Positions 1 through 11,705 of a stretch of DNA of 64,000 nucleotides are shown piece by piece. The stretch spans positions 35,375,706 through 35,439,705 of the forward strand of contig NC_045139.1 of NCBI RefSeq assembly GCF_008831285.2, given 5' to 3'. The DNA is from Nymphaea colorata. Taxonomy: Eukaryota > Streptophyta > Magnoliopsida > Nymphaeales > Nymphaeaceae. A program made the translations under genes and the position numbers. A model generated the notes under the pieces. That model saw nothing but the letters and a program-made list of their open reading frames with translations, was not told the DNA's origin and ran no database searches. Position 1 is the first letter of the stretch. Each line of letters opens with the position of its first letter.

Positions 1-551
1 TCCTCACCAAGAGATCACCAGAGAGAGATGTTGGGCTTGAAAGCAAGGAGGGCTCTAGGAATTGTCAGCGGCAACGAGGTTCTTTCTTCAACCGTAAGCT
101 CCTTCAACAAAAATGTCTCTGCTTGCAGCAATGTCTTGAAGCTTCAAATCAAGGTCAATAAGCAGTCCAAGAAGATTGTTGATGCCTACTTCAATACATT
201 TGCGTATGAATCTACCATTGCGTCATTCTCCCTCTAGTATATCTGCTCTTCTCTCGACTTTTTCCTTTCGATTAAGATCGTTGATGTTTGCATCAAGACA
301 TTTGGTTATGAATCTGCCATCGCCTTTTGTCGTAGAGCAGTATGGATTCTCTTCTATCAACCTTTTCTTTTTGCTAATCTTTGCATTTGCTGTTTCAATC
401 TTTGAATCGATTAATTTTTGTCGTCGAGGGCGATTTCAAGAGACTCATTATGTCCCTTTTCTTTTCACTTGTTCTTACATGATATCAACCATGAATAAGT
501 ATCTCCCTTCACTCTTTGCTTTTGCTTTTCAATGACCAGGATAAATGAGTT
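1..551. other. Intergenic edge, nothing recognised
   Basis: AT-rich sequence with short open frames only. A 69-codon frame from position 28 (MLGLKARRALG...) begins after a purine-rich stretch and could be the edge of an exon cut by the window, but I recognise no domain in it and see no convincing splice site. I call no gene here. Confidence 0.4.
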
Positions 552-693
552 TAAACTGGCTGACGAGTAGAGCTCGAGCTCAAATACAGTTTCTCGAGTC
601 AAGCTTGAGTTGGAGAGTTGTGAAGCTCGTGTCGAGCTCGAGCTGGAGCTGGCCAAGCTCAAGCTCGACTCTGCTCGTGTGCAGCCCTAGTTT
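552..693. mobile_element. Small inverted-repeat (MITE-like) element, GAGCTCGAGC-rich
   Basis: The two ends are imperfect inverted repeats. The left end reads AAACTGGCTGACGAG and the right end, read in reverse complement, AAACTAGGGCTGCACACGAG; both run into GAGCTCGAGC-type sequence. The interior has the same AGCTCGAG-rich wording as the larger elements at 4041-4402 and 60065-60544, so this looks like a short or decayed relative. I found no target-site duplication. Confidence 0.4.
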
Positions 694-2530
694 TAGCTCC
701 TGGCCTGCTTCACTATTTATGATTTAACGACTCTTGTGACACTAAAATTTGAACGTAAAAAGAAAGTCAAGATTTTTTATAAAATCAACTTGAACTAAAG
801 GATGTTCGGTAAGTCATAAGCACATTAAAATGTTGACACTATTATGTTTGTTGAAGCATATTAGTTGAGTACTCCAAGTAGATCCGTGCATCCTTCCCAA
901 TACTTTAAGTTGCTTTGCATAGATTTAATCATATAAATAGATTCGTAAAATTTGAAAACAGAAGATTGTAAGAAAAAAAAAAAAAAAAACTCTTTAAGCT
1001 TTGATGTTTAAATTGAATTTAAATTTGAGAAAATTAAAAACACTAATTTTTAAAATCTTATAAAGCCAAATTTGTAGATCTGATTTTCATAATGGATATG
1101 TGCAGTACCAATAAGCTTTCATTTTTGCTATTCCTTGATTGGAACAAAGGGATGCAAACAGTGGCACCTCGATTTTTTCAATTTAAAGAGATTTCAAGAA
1201 ATCTCAGATTAATCTATCCATTCCATTAATAGCCGCACTAATATGGCGTATCATAATGGAGGGAAACACCCCAAAGAGGCCGAAGCCCCTCCTCCTTTCC
1301 TTGGAGTCTAGGGATGCCTTGGAACGTGGATAGGAAGCAAGGCACCCATCAACTAAGCGACATGCACCCACTATTTGCAGCTCAGTAGAGTTGCATTCAC
1401 GAGAATCAACAGTCAACTAGACTTTCATTGGTCGGTGAATCTGACCGGCTATGTTATGCTCCTCAAGGCAATGTGCACAAGGAATTTTCTCCTTCTTGTT
1501 TTTTTTAATTTCTATAGAATGGATTAAAGAAAAACTTAAGGATACATTTGATTAGCCCTGGATTTGAGATCAGAGGGGGTTCTGGTCTAGAGAGAGAGAA
1601 AAAAAAAGAATGAGATCTCAACGTTACTAAAAACTCCAGCAAGGTGCTGAAGAAACAGTACAGCATGCCCATGTAACAATCATATGAAGCAATGGAACTT
1701 GTGGAGAAGGACTGATGCCTGGGACATAAGACAGGCACATCAAACAAAATGTTAAAGGTGATATTCGGGAAGCAAACATCATTCCTTGTGTGAATAACCA
1801 CAAAACATCATTCCGTTGTATATTTCCTGCACTGATTTGGGGGACTGTATTCCCAAAGGAGATGAACCACTGTCTCTTTCGCTTGGCAACAGCCTGCTTG
1901 TTTCTACAATGCTCATCTGCATCTCTTTAGCTTGTAAGCTTCTTTCCTGTCATATGGGTAATTGGATAATGGATCCTAGTCCCAATTGACCCGGATTCAT
2001 TGCGGAGATCGTAGTCATCGTACCATGGAACAAAAGTTAGTGGGCAATGGATCGAATCCCAACCTTTCTGGTTGGGCCTCGGAATCTTCCGTCTCTACGA
2101 GAAACCAAGAAGCCTTGAACTTTTAAAATGCACAGGCCGGATGATATATAAAAAACCATAGTTGGTAAACCCGTGATTAAACTCGGATTAGCCGATGACC
2201 AGATCATTGGAACAGTGAGTTAGACTTGTCAATTCGCTCAAGTATTCAAATAACCATAATGTATACTTATGCAGGGGAATCGGGAGCGTGAGTCAGGGGC
2301 GGTCTAACCGAGTTAGCAGCGAGTCAGCGCAAACCTTGACTCGTGGTCAAATTTATAAGCAATCCGAACTTACTCCAATGATTCTCGAGTCAGTCCGGGG
2401 AGTTTGCCAATTATGATAAAAAAAACACACAAGGATCAGATGGCAGGAGACAAAAATGAAAACTAAAAGGAAAACTTTTTGAAAAAGGATGAAAATCCCT
2501 CGGGCCCAAAATTTATGTTTATAATCTAAA
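694..2530. other. Intergenic, no gene seen
   Basis: AT-rich DNA with an A-tract near 974-990. No open frame here has the length or family resemblance of a gene. A 98-codon frame on the minus strand (1505-1801) has no recognisable domain and is treated as chance. Confidence 0.5.
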
Positions 2531-2905
2531 TACTAGGGATGGATGTCAATAGATCAAATTCGAACTAGTCGTAACCTTATCATATCTGATATCTATATAT
2601 GTATTCAGATTGAAACCAAATAAGGCAAAGTTTTTGTCATATTTGAATTTGACTCTTAATTCACAATTAGAATCCTACGTTTTAAACATTCAACGGAATC
2701 AAAATCCAGCTTTCAAATTCATAACCAAATCTAGATTGCATTATGGTATGTCAGGAATCAACCTCCAAAATATTGGACATTAGATATGGAAACTTTTAAT
2801 CAGCCATCTTGAAGTTTATTATTTGATCATGTACTTATTTGAAACTTAATTCGAATCTAAATCCGACCAAAATGATATTTCCTAAATCTAGACCTCATTC
2901 AATCT
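2531..2905. repeat. Dispersed repeat rich in 'GAATCTGAATCCGAT'-like words (copy 1)
   Basis: It begins near TAGGGATGGATGTCAATAG and contains many short words of the GAATC/CCAAATC/ATATCTGAT type. The same vocabulary recurs at about 27870-28215 and 35080-35395, where the far end reads GACATCTCTAG, the reverse complement of a TAGAGATGTC start. I infer a non-autonomous DNA transposon family, but exact ends and a target duplication are not clear in this copy. Confidence 0.4.
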
Positions 2906-3270
2906 CTTAATCAGATGTTACTTTTCTTGTTATATCTGATTTTTGTGAACTAGTGTGATGGAATATTTGTTCCGTGTGTGTCTAATTGAATGACATTTCC
3001 AATGCATACTCCTGTAATTCTGTCACCTCAAGAGGCATAGTATAGCTGGATTGAACTCGTGGATTGGTGAAAATCTAGTTGTTAGTTTTAAATTGCAAAC
3101 GATTGATACATGACACTTTAATTGCACATCCAACTTTCCATCCAAGCCCTAAAGTGACATAAACTAGAAGAAAAGAGGGAAAGACTACAGCATTTTCATA
3201 ATATCTCCACCCAAATCTAAAAAATCTCTAAGTTAGGCTTCGGCGATTTTTTGATACATTTTAGACCAGC

Positions 3271-3332
3271 ACCAGTGGTGGAGCCATGTTGTAGCTGGTG
3301 TGGGCAATTGCCTACACTAACTCCGCCACTAT
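3271..3332. repeat. Short hairpin of the CAGTGGTGGAGCC family
   Basis: The left arm CAGTGGTGGAGCC and the right arm GGCGGAGT (CTAACTCCGCCACT on this strand) can pair across about 35 bases. The arm wording matches the termini of the hAT-like MITEs at 34019, 55482 and 55755, so this is probably a collapsed copy. No target duplication is visible. Confidence 0.3.
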
Positions 3333-4040
3333 TCGCCCCTCACCAACACGAAGGGAGCCTGCCCGCTGCCCGAAAGTGTGATAATTGGACACTTCTTTTT
3401 ACATTAGATCCCAAAGAATCCATGCATATGACAAATGAGTGCCTCGGGAGTCGTGATTATAAAAACAAGTTTCACACGCGAGACCGAGATGTGGGAATAT
3501 GCCGATCGATAAATTAACTCGAACTTGACGATGTATTGTTTGTTTCATTTAACGTCATCTCTTTTGTATTGGAAAGAACACCAGTCACGCTTTTCTTCTT
3601 GTTCTAAGTCTTTTTTTCCTTTCTTGAAGTTGATGTACATTTTTTTGTTGCGCTGCTTTCGTTCTAACTTAGAAAAAAGAAAGAGAAAAAAATAGATTGA
3701 TAGAAAAAAAACTCGTCCAAAAACTGGCTAGGCTGATGTGCGTACACATAGAAATTCGTTAAAATTGGTTCTCACTTCCGTTTAAAAAAAAAAATCAAAC
3801 TGATTTTTCTCCAGAAAAAACAGAAAACATATAAAACTAATCAAACTTAATGATTTTTTAATATTCAGAAATAGTTTAAAATTGACGTGTGGTATTTCTT
3901 CCCTGGTTTGCTGAAGATTCGATGCATTTGTCGATTCAGACATATTTTTTATAGCATCATCGTGGATCTCCTAAAGGCTTTCCTCCTCACTTTGGCCAAT
4001 GAGAAATTTTGGTTTTGAATCCAAACCATTTGGTTTCGTA

Positions 4041-4402
4041 TAAGGGTGAACAAGCTTTAACTGAACGAGTTTGAGTCGAGTCATTTGCTTAACAAGTTCG
4101 AGCTCGAGTTCATGAGTCGATTCGTTCAAATAATCGACTTAAGTTTGAGCTCAACACGGAACTATCGAGTTGAGCTCGAGCCTTAATCAAGTCGATATAT
4201 TCAAATAATTTTACAAGTTTGTCGAGTTTTAATCGAGTCGAATTCGAGTTGAACATAAAGAGAATATCAATTCTATGCAAACAAGTTTGTCGAGTCTTAA
4301 TCTAGTCGAGCTCAAGCTCAACACGTAATTGCTGAGTCGAACCCAAGTTGCTTCTGTCGAGCTTGAGGTTTTGAGCGGAGTTCAAGCTCGTGTTCACCTA
4401 TA
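4041..4402. mobile_element. Non-autonomous hAT-like element, GTGAACA termini (older copy)
   Basis: It starts TAAGGGTGAACA and ends TGTTCACCTATA, an imperfect terminal inverted repeat. The interior is rich in GAGTCGAG/GAGCTCGAG words and is clearly similar to 60065-60544, sharing for example the words for 'gagtcgagtcatttgctt' and 'catgagtcga'. The 8-base flanks (GTTTCGTA and GTTCCACA) match at only 5 of 8, as expected of an old insertion. It has no coding capacity. Confidence 0.55.
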
Positions 4403-5905
4403 GTTCCACAAGACCATTCAAATCTCGACAGAATCCTACTAATAGTATGTCAATCGGGTGTTCGGTTGGTTAATTAAAAAAGAAATAACAAACAAAATAA
4501 CCCAATGTAAATCCAATCAAACCGATGGGTTTTCCCTTTAAAGCAGAAGTCCATAGTTGGCCGTGGTTTTGAGCCAATGGGTCGGGTCAGAATTGCGATC
4601 CAGTTCTTGTGGATTTCTGAGCAGATTCATTAGGACGAGACAATTAATTGCAGATGCGAAATCTCCTTGAACGGCCACTTTTATTGGAAGCATCCCAAGA
4701 CGTGTCCGGACCAACCTAGTTTTTATCCGATGGATGGTTCGGGATCCAAACTTCGAGACATTGAATGATTAAACTGGCAATGAGGACATGTGAACCAAAT
4801 CGGGTCAGACCCTTCCCGTTAATGGTGGTCATATGGTTTACCCTACGAATAAATGGTTTTGGATCAAAGGGCTAACGAAAGCATACGTGACTAATATTGT
4901 CAGAATTGATTTTCGAAACGGACCATTTTTCAAAAAGACTCAGAAATGTCGGCTTGCATTGAATGTATCATTAAAATCTTCTTTTAAAAAACAAATTAAA
5001 TTTAAGTTGATGATGATGGCTTACACTCACTTTATAGTTTATATTTGCATGTGATGCCTGAACGATCAAGTTCATGTTGTTAGAAATCCTTCCGCCATTT
5101 TGATCTGTGTATGATTTTGGTTGCCTGATCATGAAGATTGGAGGATTTATTGGTTCAAAAACTTAGGAATCTTAATTTTATAAGACAAACTACCATATCC
5201 GTAAGGTTACTAATCAGTTCGAATTAGCTGATTGCCTTATCATGATCATAATATGATCATGTTTTAATTGTTCAATATCAGTATTGGCTTAGAATGCCTT
5301 GTTGTTGTCAATTCATTTATTTTAGAAGAATGATACGTAGAGAGTTCAAAGTACTAATGAAATGTAAGAAATCTTAAACTGCGTCTTGTTTATCCAAAAT
5401 ATGCTACTAAGTATTAATGTAAGAAATCTGAAACTGCAGTTCTTATGAAATGGCAATATCCAATCTTGATGAACTATCCTTAACTGTAAATGGGCATTAG
5501 AGCTAGTTCGGAGCAAAATGAAATCGGATAATTAGAAATTGACAAGATCATGAAACGTGGCCGCTTACAAACCCTACTTGGTAGACGATCGCCTGAGTTT
5601 AGCTGCCGGCGGACCAAGAACGGTTGACCGGAAATGGCGGCAAACATACAAATCCAGACCATTCAATCGAAGATGGACGGTACGCGTACGCCTTCAGGTA
5701 GCAGTCCCACTGACCGTCAGAGTGCATCCCCAAAAGCATGACACCGATAGCTTCCCTCGGAGGAAATAAAAAACAGCTAAATGTGGTTTCCAGAGCCAGA
5801 GAAAATGGCGAACAAGGGCAATTTTTTCGTGCTTCTTAGAAATTGGTGCTCATGATTATTATATATTTACCATTTCCTGCTACCACCTTTTTACTGTAAA
5901 GCTTC
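4403..5905. other. Intergenic and upstream region of the LRR gene
   Basis: AT-rich DNA with no recognisable gene. Frames of 60-73 codons on both strands have no family resemblance. The last few hundred bases are presumably the promoter of the LRR gene that starts at 5958. Confidence 0.5.
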
Positions 5906-5912
5906 TATAAAT
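5906..5912 (+). promoter_or_regulatory. TATA box (TATAAAT) of the LRR gene
   Basis: TATAAAT lies 46 bases upstream of the ATG at 5958 and is followed by a CT-rich tract (5937-5956) of the kind often seen at plant transcription starts. The spacing implies a very short 5' leader of roughly 20-25 bases. The position fits well, but no transcript evidence is available. Confidence 0.55.
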
Positions 5913-5957
5913 TGTTCCCACAACTGCCTTCTTGCGTCTCTCTCTCTCTCTCTCTCA

Positions 5958-8713
5958 ATGGCTTTCTGGTTTGTGGGTCTTCTGCTCTCTTCCGTTCTCA
6001 ACCCTCTGAAGGCCAACGTTGAAGGTAAATTCCCTTCCTATTATTTTTCTTCTGCTGCTGCTTCTTCTTCTTCTTCTTCACAGAACAGCTTCTGTCGAAC
6101 AGAGTGACGGATTCCCTGATCTTTGTTGTTCTTTTCTCTGTGTTTTTGTCATGCTAATAAGATTTTCTTATTTTGGTCTGTGCAGGGGATGCACTCTATG
6201 CTTTGAGGAGAGCTCTTCACGACCCCGCCAACGTGCTCCAGAGTTGGGACCCAACCTTGGTTAACCCCTGCACCTGGTTTCATGTCACCTGCGATCAAGA
6301 TAACCGAGTCACCAGACTGTAAACACTCATTAATCTCTCTTTCTCTCTCTTCATTTTCCTTTTTCTGAACATCACTTCGTTGCCATTTTCATCCTGTCGC
6401 TCACTTCTTAATGCAATTGGAATGGAGCAACTGCCAACTGCGTGTATGTATATGCTCTTATCACATCAAAATTATGACGGAACATCTTGCCTCTGTCACT
6501 CAAGTTCTGTTTGGCAGATCACGATTTTAGCGACAACTTTGATAGGACTAGGATCAGTAGTTCTCTGGTCTTATTCATGGGCCTTCTGCATTTCTTGGAA
6601 TGCTTTCTGTTTTTCTAAACAGAGAAGGGCAATAGCGTCATACAACCTTCATTGATCTGTGTGCTTAGTGCTTTCAATCTGATCAGGGTTTTAGGGGCAA
6701 AAAAAAAATATGTTGAGCATTGACAAGACTACCCTCCTGCGTCTTTCTTTCATTTTCACCTTTTTCTTCTGGCAGGGACCTCGGGAATGCAAGGCTATCT
6801 GGAAGGCTGGTGCCAGAGCTAGGCAGGTTGGAGCGTCTCCAGTACCTGTGAGTCATTCTTGCCTTTTCTTAAGGACAATTTGGTCACTCTTGGTGTTTTA
6901 GATATTAAAAAGTTCTCCTAAAGGACGACAGTACCCATTCCCGTATTATTGTACAAGAGTCTGAAGATGGTTGAGGCTATACATATGTTCGTGACAGTTT
7001 TCTCAGTGCATTGATGATAATATTATTGAAGAACAGGAAAAAGATCTTACTAAGACTTTACGTTATTAAGTTGGAGTTCCTTCGATAGAAATATCATATT
7101 TAAAATTTTCAACCTTTCTTGGGAGCAGTTGCAGAATTGCAGGGACGCTAGTATGATGGTAAAGAAAGAGCTAAAATCAAAACTTAAGAAGAGACTACCA
7201 AAAACAACCTACTTTCCATGGGAGACCAGGGAAAAGAAAAAAACTATCTTTTTTTGAGGTCTGCAGAACAGACTACAGAGTGCAGGTAATAAAATGATGA
7301 GTTCCTTTGGGACTCCAGTTAGACTTGTGTAATGTTTGAGTCTCACAGTCTAGGCTCTGCACCACTCATCTTTTTTCATGCAGTCTGTGCCCCTCCAGGA
7401 TATAGCCACAACAGGCTAAAAAGATCATGTAATCATCTTTTTATCTCTTTCTATGCTCGTTCCTCTGTTTCCAATGCCATTTCTGTCTCTGTGTATCTGC
7501 ATGAGTTGATTCATATTTGGTGGGGCAATTTGGGCATCTCCAATGCTCCTCATTGTCTTGCCTCCCTATCAAGTTCGCTGCCCAAGAACATAATGACACT
7601 ATATAGAAATGGAAATGGCCAAAGTACCCTTCTGTTTTCAGCTCATGTTTCCCATTCCGCCCTCTGCAGTGAGCTTTACAAGAATCAGTTGACTGGCAAC
7701 ATTCCTGAAGAGCTTGGCAAGCTGAGTCGTCTTGTAAGCCTGGACCTGTACAGTAACAACCTTACAGGAACCATCCCTCCATCGCTAAGCAAGCTTGCCT
7801 CATTGAGGTTCCTGTAAGTCCCTCTTTTTCCTGTTGTCTGTTCACATAAATGGCTCTTATCGAATACGGATTCTCGTATGGCCTTTTCACAATATGTCGT
7901 GGCTAATGTTGGGTGTCTGAACTTTGCATAAGCAGGAGGTTGAACAGGAACAGATTGACAGGCAGAATCCCCAGGGAACTTACACAGCTGAAGAACTTGA
8001 AAATTTTGTAATCACTTCATCTCCTGCTCTTTGTCTTCTTATCAACTTTCCATGAGATAAAAGACAGAATATTGACATTGAGATTGGTTGGTAGTTCACT
8101 TTAGACTGTAAAATCACAGTAGTTTCTGTAACAACAGCAGGAACTGCTTTTAATGAACTAGGGAAATCATGGAAATAGGAATACAAGAGATCAATCTGGG
8201 CCTCACTCATGCTATTTCCCATTGTATCCTTTTTTTTGTATTTTTGTTGGTTGGCAACAGCCCTCGAAAATGATCAAAGGATTAGAATGGCAATGTCCTT
8301 TAGAACATGAGAAAACTCTGATTGCTCGACCGTGACTTGTGTTCACAACAGCATGAGAAAGCTCAGGGGACTAAAACGGCATCCTCGATAAATGATCCAG
8401 TTCACTTTACAGCTCACTTCCTACCACCAGTTCTCACTTTCAACCGAACTTTGTACTCTTGAGAGTACTAACTTGGAGGACATATTGCTGTCGCTTTGGA
8501 CACCACTGGTTCTGTATACAGTTATTGAATGAGTGTACCATATACTGTTTTTTATTTCTTACTGTGACATGATACCAAGTACTATGGTTTTCCTTTTACC
8601 AGTGAGGTTTCAGACAACGACCTGTGTGGTACGATTCCTACCTCAGGCTCCTTCTCCAAGTTCTCGGAAAAGAGGTGAGAATGAGATTCATCATCCTCTC
8701 TCTCTCTCTCTTT

Positions 8714-8749
<36 letters not shown>

Positions 8750-8974
8750 ATGAGTTTTGAAACTACAATGGGTGCCATCAACTTCTTTCAGAAATTACTT
8801 CTGTTAGGTGTTACTGTGGCGTGGTTTATGCGTACAGTTCTTGGACTCCTGATTGACTGGCTTTGCATGTGTTGCCTGTGTTGATTGAACGGTGTCTGCA
8901 GTTTCGAGAACAATCAACGGCTGAAAGGTCCAGAGCTGATCGGTTCTGTGAGTTACGTCCTTGCCTGCAACTGA
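5958..8974 (+). CDS. Secreted leucine-rich-repeat protein, SERK ectodomain type without kinase
   Basis: Seven exons with GT/AG borders: 5958-6024, 6186-6318, 6776-6847, 7670-7813, 7936-8007, 8603-8674 and 8902-8974. They give 210 residues, ending at TGA 8972-8974. Residues 1-22 are a signal peptide ([12 protein letters not shown]...). Residues 24-66 are an LRRNT-type cap ([21 protein letters not shown]). Five 24-residue repeats follow (about 68-187), of the type [19 protein letters not shown]. A short tail ends VLACN. No membrane segment or kinase follows, so the protein is probably secreted to the apoplast. The length and order match small plant LRR proteins related to the SERK/BAK1 ectodomain, such as Arabidopsis At5g21090 and pepper CaLRR1; these are linked to defence and receptor interactions by family knowledge, not by this sequence. 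Exons of 72 or 144 nt, each starting in the same codon phase, correspond to one or two repeats. The ATG is the first one downstream of the TATA box. Confidence 0.93.
8697..8745. repeat. (TC)n/(TA)n microsatellite in LRR intron 6
   Basis: A CT run followed by a TA run inside the intron 8675-8901. It is likely to be length-polymorphic and has no coding effect. Confidence 0.85.
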
Positions 8975-10149
8975 AGCAATGACATTTGGTTGTCTGCTGA
9001 CCTGGAGGTGGAAGGAGACAAAGAAGGCTACCAAACAATGAATTCAATCAGTTTTTTGAGTTGTTAGTGAGGGCTGCATGTGATGAAAAGTGTCTCTGTT
9101 TTTTGACTTACGTCCAAACTTTCGCCCTGTGAAAGAATATATATATGTTGAAAATTGGGGAGTCCTTGTAGTTTGTTAGGCACGCAATGTTAGTCCTGGC
9201 GTGGCTTTATATCATGCGTCCTGTTCCTTATAATGTGAACAAAACCATGAAGGCCTCTGTAGCTGTTCTTTGTTTCTGCAGAGAGAGAGAGAGAGAGATG
9301 GATGAAGCCTGCACACTTCTGGTGCTTCTGGCCACTAGACCGTAGACCTGCAACTTAAACTTCACACCTTAGTCGTGGCTTCCTTTCTGCCTTGTTCACA
9401 ACTACGCCCAGACTAAGTCAAAAGCCTTAAATTCTTTTTAACAAGATTTGACATTTTAGTTTATTTGAATTTCAAAGACGGGTTAAAATCAAGCGAACAG
9501 TCAAAAACAGGGCTAGCTATGCAGCTTGTGGGCCGGCTTTAACTAATTGGTTCGATTCGTAGCCCGGTTTGGAAACTCAGAAGGGGACGTAGAAAAATTT
9601 GATTGGCATATAGCAAGATAAGTTTGCATTTATGGCTTGTTTTAAATCATTGAATTTAAGCCTTTACAAATGTCTAATAAGTCCACATTTCAAGAATGGC
9701 CAGAAGAATCGTTTGAAGCAAGCAACAAGCCGAATCTCATTCCCTAGCAAGCAGAAAGTAGAAGTAATCGGGAAGGGTTGTTAATCATGGAGCAAGGCAG
9801 CTTGACTATGTCTCAGCTGCCTGGAAGAGGTATTTTTCATTGTTTTCTATTTTTGAGGATTTCATTTGCTTTTTATCACCGACTTTACGAGTTGAAGAGT
9901 TATCCCTTCACTAAGCCTGCAAAACTGTAAAGCAACAGGGTCATGCTGCAATTGGCTATTAAAATGCTGTTCACTAGCTCTTATAGTAACAGAAATTTCA
10001 CCCACAGGTGCAATGCTGTAAGCTTTTTTAAATGAATAAAATCTACAGCGGAAAACGCACTGGCATTAATTCTATTTCAAAAAGTCTATTGGAGTGGTGA
10101 CCTTATTACTGCCGGTGAAATTTGTCACCGGTAAAGGCTTTGGCTTTTT
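8975..10149. other. 3' flank of the LRR gene and intergenic DNA
   Basis: Probably holds the 3' UTR (about 8975-9250; I did not identify a clear poly(A) signal) and a (GA)n run near 9281-9298. I see no further gene before the retroelement remains. Confidence 0.5.
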
Positions 10150-11425
10150 CTATTACAAAAGATGGAATGATACAACAGACAAGAAATTCCAAGCTCCACA
10201 GCAAAATCACACGTCCATCTTGATTCCCAAAGAAGAATAGTTCAATGTAATCAAGTGTAAGTGGATTTAAAAAGTAAAGTATAACTCTGATGGGACCATA
10301 ACAAGGCATAATGCTCAACTCATTGCCAAGGGATATCTTCAAGAGGCAGGTATTGACTTCTCTAAAACTTTCAAATCCAGTTACAAAGCCATTACTATTC
10401 GAATTTTATTGTCTTTGGCCTTTAGCAAGGGCCACAAGCATGGTACACTTGGTTGAGTGAATTTCTTCAAAGTCAAGGTCTTCACATCTCAATTTTCGAT
10501 CTTTCCCTATATATTTCAAAGAAAAAACAGATCTATGTCTTGATCTACGTAAACGACATTTTATCATGACCCGTAGCTCTCAACTTGCTATAAACAAGCT
10601 TATTGAACAGCTGAAGCAAACATTCTCAGTTAAAGATTTGGGATTTTTTTTTATTTTATTGGAGTAGAAGTCTTACACAAGAATGACATGATCTACTTGA
10701 ACCAAAGAAGTTATCTTGTTAATCTTTTAAAGAGGGCATGCATGGACGAATCAAACCATTTGTCCACACCCATGAGTTCCACAAACAAAGTTCATAATGA
10801 AAGAGATTCTTTTAATGATGTCACTCTTTACATAAGCATGGTGGGGGCCTTATAATATACTTGTCTCGCTCGTTCGGACATTGCAATCTCAGTAAACAAA
10901 GTCTGCTAATACATGCATGATCGATCCCCAGATCATTAGAAGGTCATGAAGCAGATTCCACAATACATCAAGAGTACATTCGACTTTAATTTACGCTTTA
11001 GCTCATCGAAAGATCCTCTTCTTCTTCAGGGGTTTGCAGATGCAGATTGGGCTGGATGCGAAGTCTACAAAATGATGTGTAGAGTTAAAAATGGTAGCCT
11101 TATCAAACACAAAAGCTTTATATAAGTCTCTAGCAAAGGGTGGCAGAAAGCTTCTTTGGACTCAAGAAAACTTTTAAGTCTTGGGTTTCCAAGTAAACAA
11201 AGCTCCCATTCTTTGGTGTGACAACTTAGGGGCACTTTACAAGGCTCCTTTTCTTTGGATTGACAACTGGGCACTTAGCCTCTAATCCAGTCTTTTATGC
11301 CCGAACAAAACATATAGAAGCAGACTTTCATTTTGTCTGTGACCATGTGAACAATGGAAATACTAGTGCTCAATTTATCAGAACCAACAAGCAAGTTGCA
11401 GACATGCTAACCAAAAAACTATGTT
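10150..11425 (+). pseudogene. Degenerate Ty1-copia reverse transcriptase/RNase H region
   Basis: Translated on the plus strand with several stops and frame changes, this reads as the end of a copia polyprotein. Recognisable pieces in order: a CKWI...KVKYNSDGT block; AQLIAKGYLQEAGIDF; a degraded catalytic box IYVLIYVND (normally YVDD); VKDLG; YLNQRSYLVNLLKR; the RNase H motif GFADADWAGC; and the end block ADMLTKKLC. No gag, protease or integrase was found upstream, so this is a truncated dead copy. Intact copies use the RT to make cDNA for integration. It is given as one interval because the frame breaks are too many to trace exactly. Confidence 0.85.
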
Positions 11426-11482
11426 AGACAGTGTTTGATCCAATCTGTGCATTCATGCTAGCACGCTCAGATAGACGAGGCG

Positions 11483-11705
11483 TGTTAAGGCGAGTGAATC
11501 AAGTCAATCCGATAAGGATACACGTGCAGTGGTTAAGGATAAAGTTCACGATAATTATGGACAGACTTCAGAGTTTGCAGTTGTGCGTCAACAATTTTTT
11601 GTTGTCTATTTGTTAAAATTATCTGTAAATCTTTTCGAATTTTATATTGCTGTAATCATTGAGATAATGCATTGAGTTCTAGTTGCATCAAATCCTTGTA
11701 TTGCA
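11483..11705 (+). repeat. Possible 3' LTR of the copia remnant
   Basis: About 55 bases after the RNase H end, a TGTTAAGG start is followed by AT-rich sequence that ends near ...TTGCA at 11705. A copia LTR is expected exactly here, and LTRs start with TG and end with CA. No matching 5' LTR is in the window, so the ends are inferred. Confidence 0.35.

Noticed and set aside
1505-1801. 98-codon minus-strand frame
   Set aside because: No recognisable domain, composition typical of AT-rich chance frames, and no splice or promoter support.
2040-2110. GGATCGAATCCCAACC as a possible tRNA T-arm
   Set aside because: No A box, acceptor stem or anticodon arm can be built around it.
7332-7669. Plus-strand frame running into LRR exon 4
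   Set aside because: The LRR sequence begins only after the CTCTGCAG acceptor at 7669. The preceding part is intron read-through.
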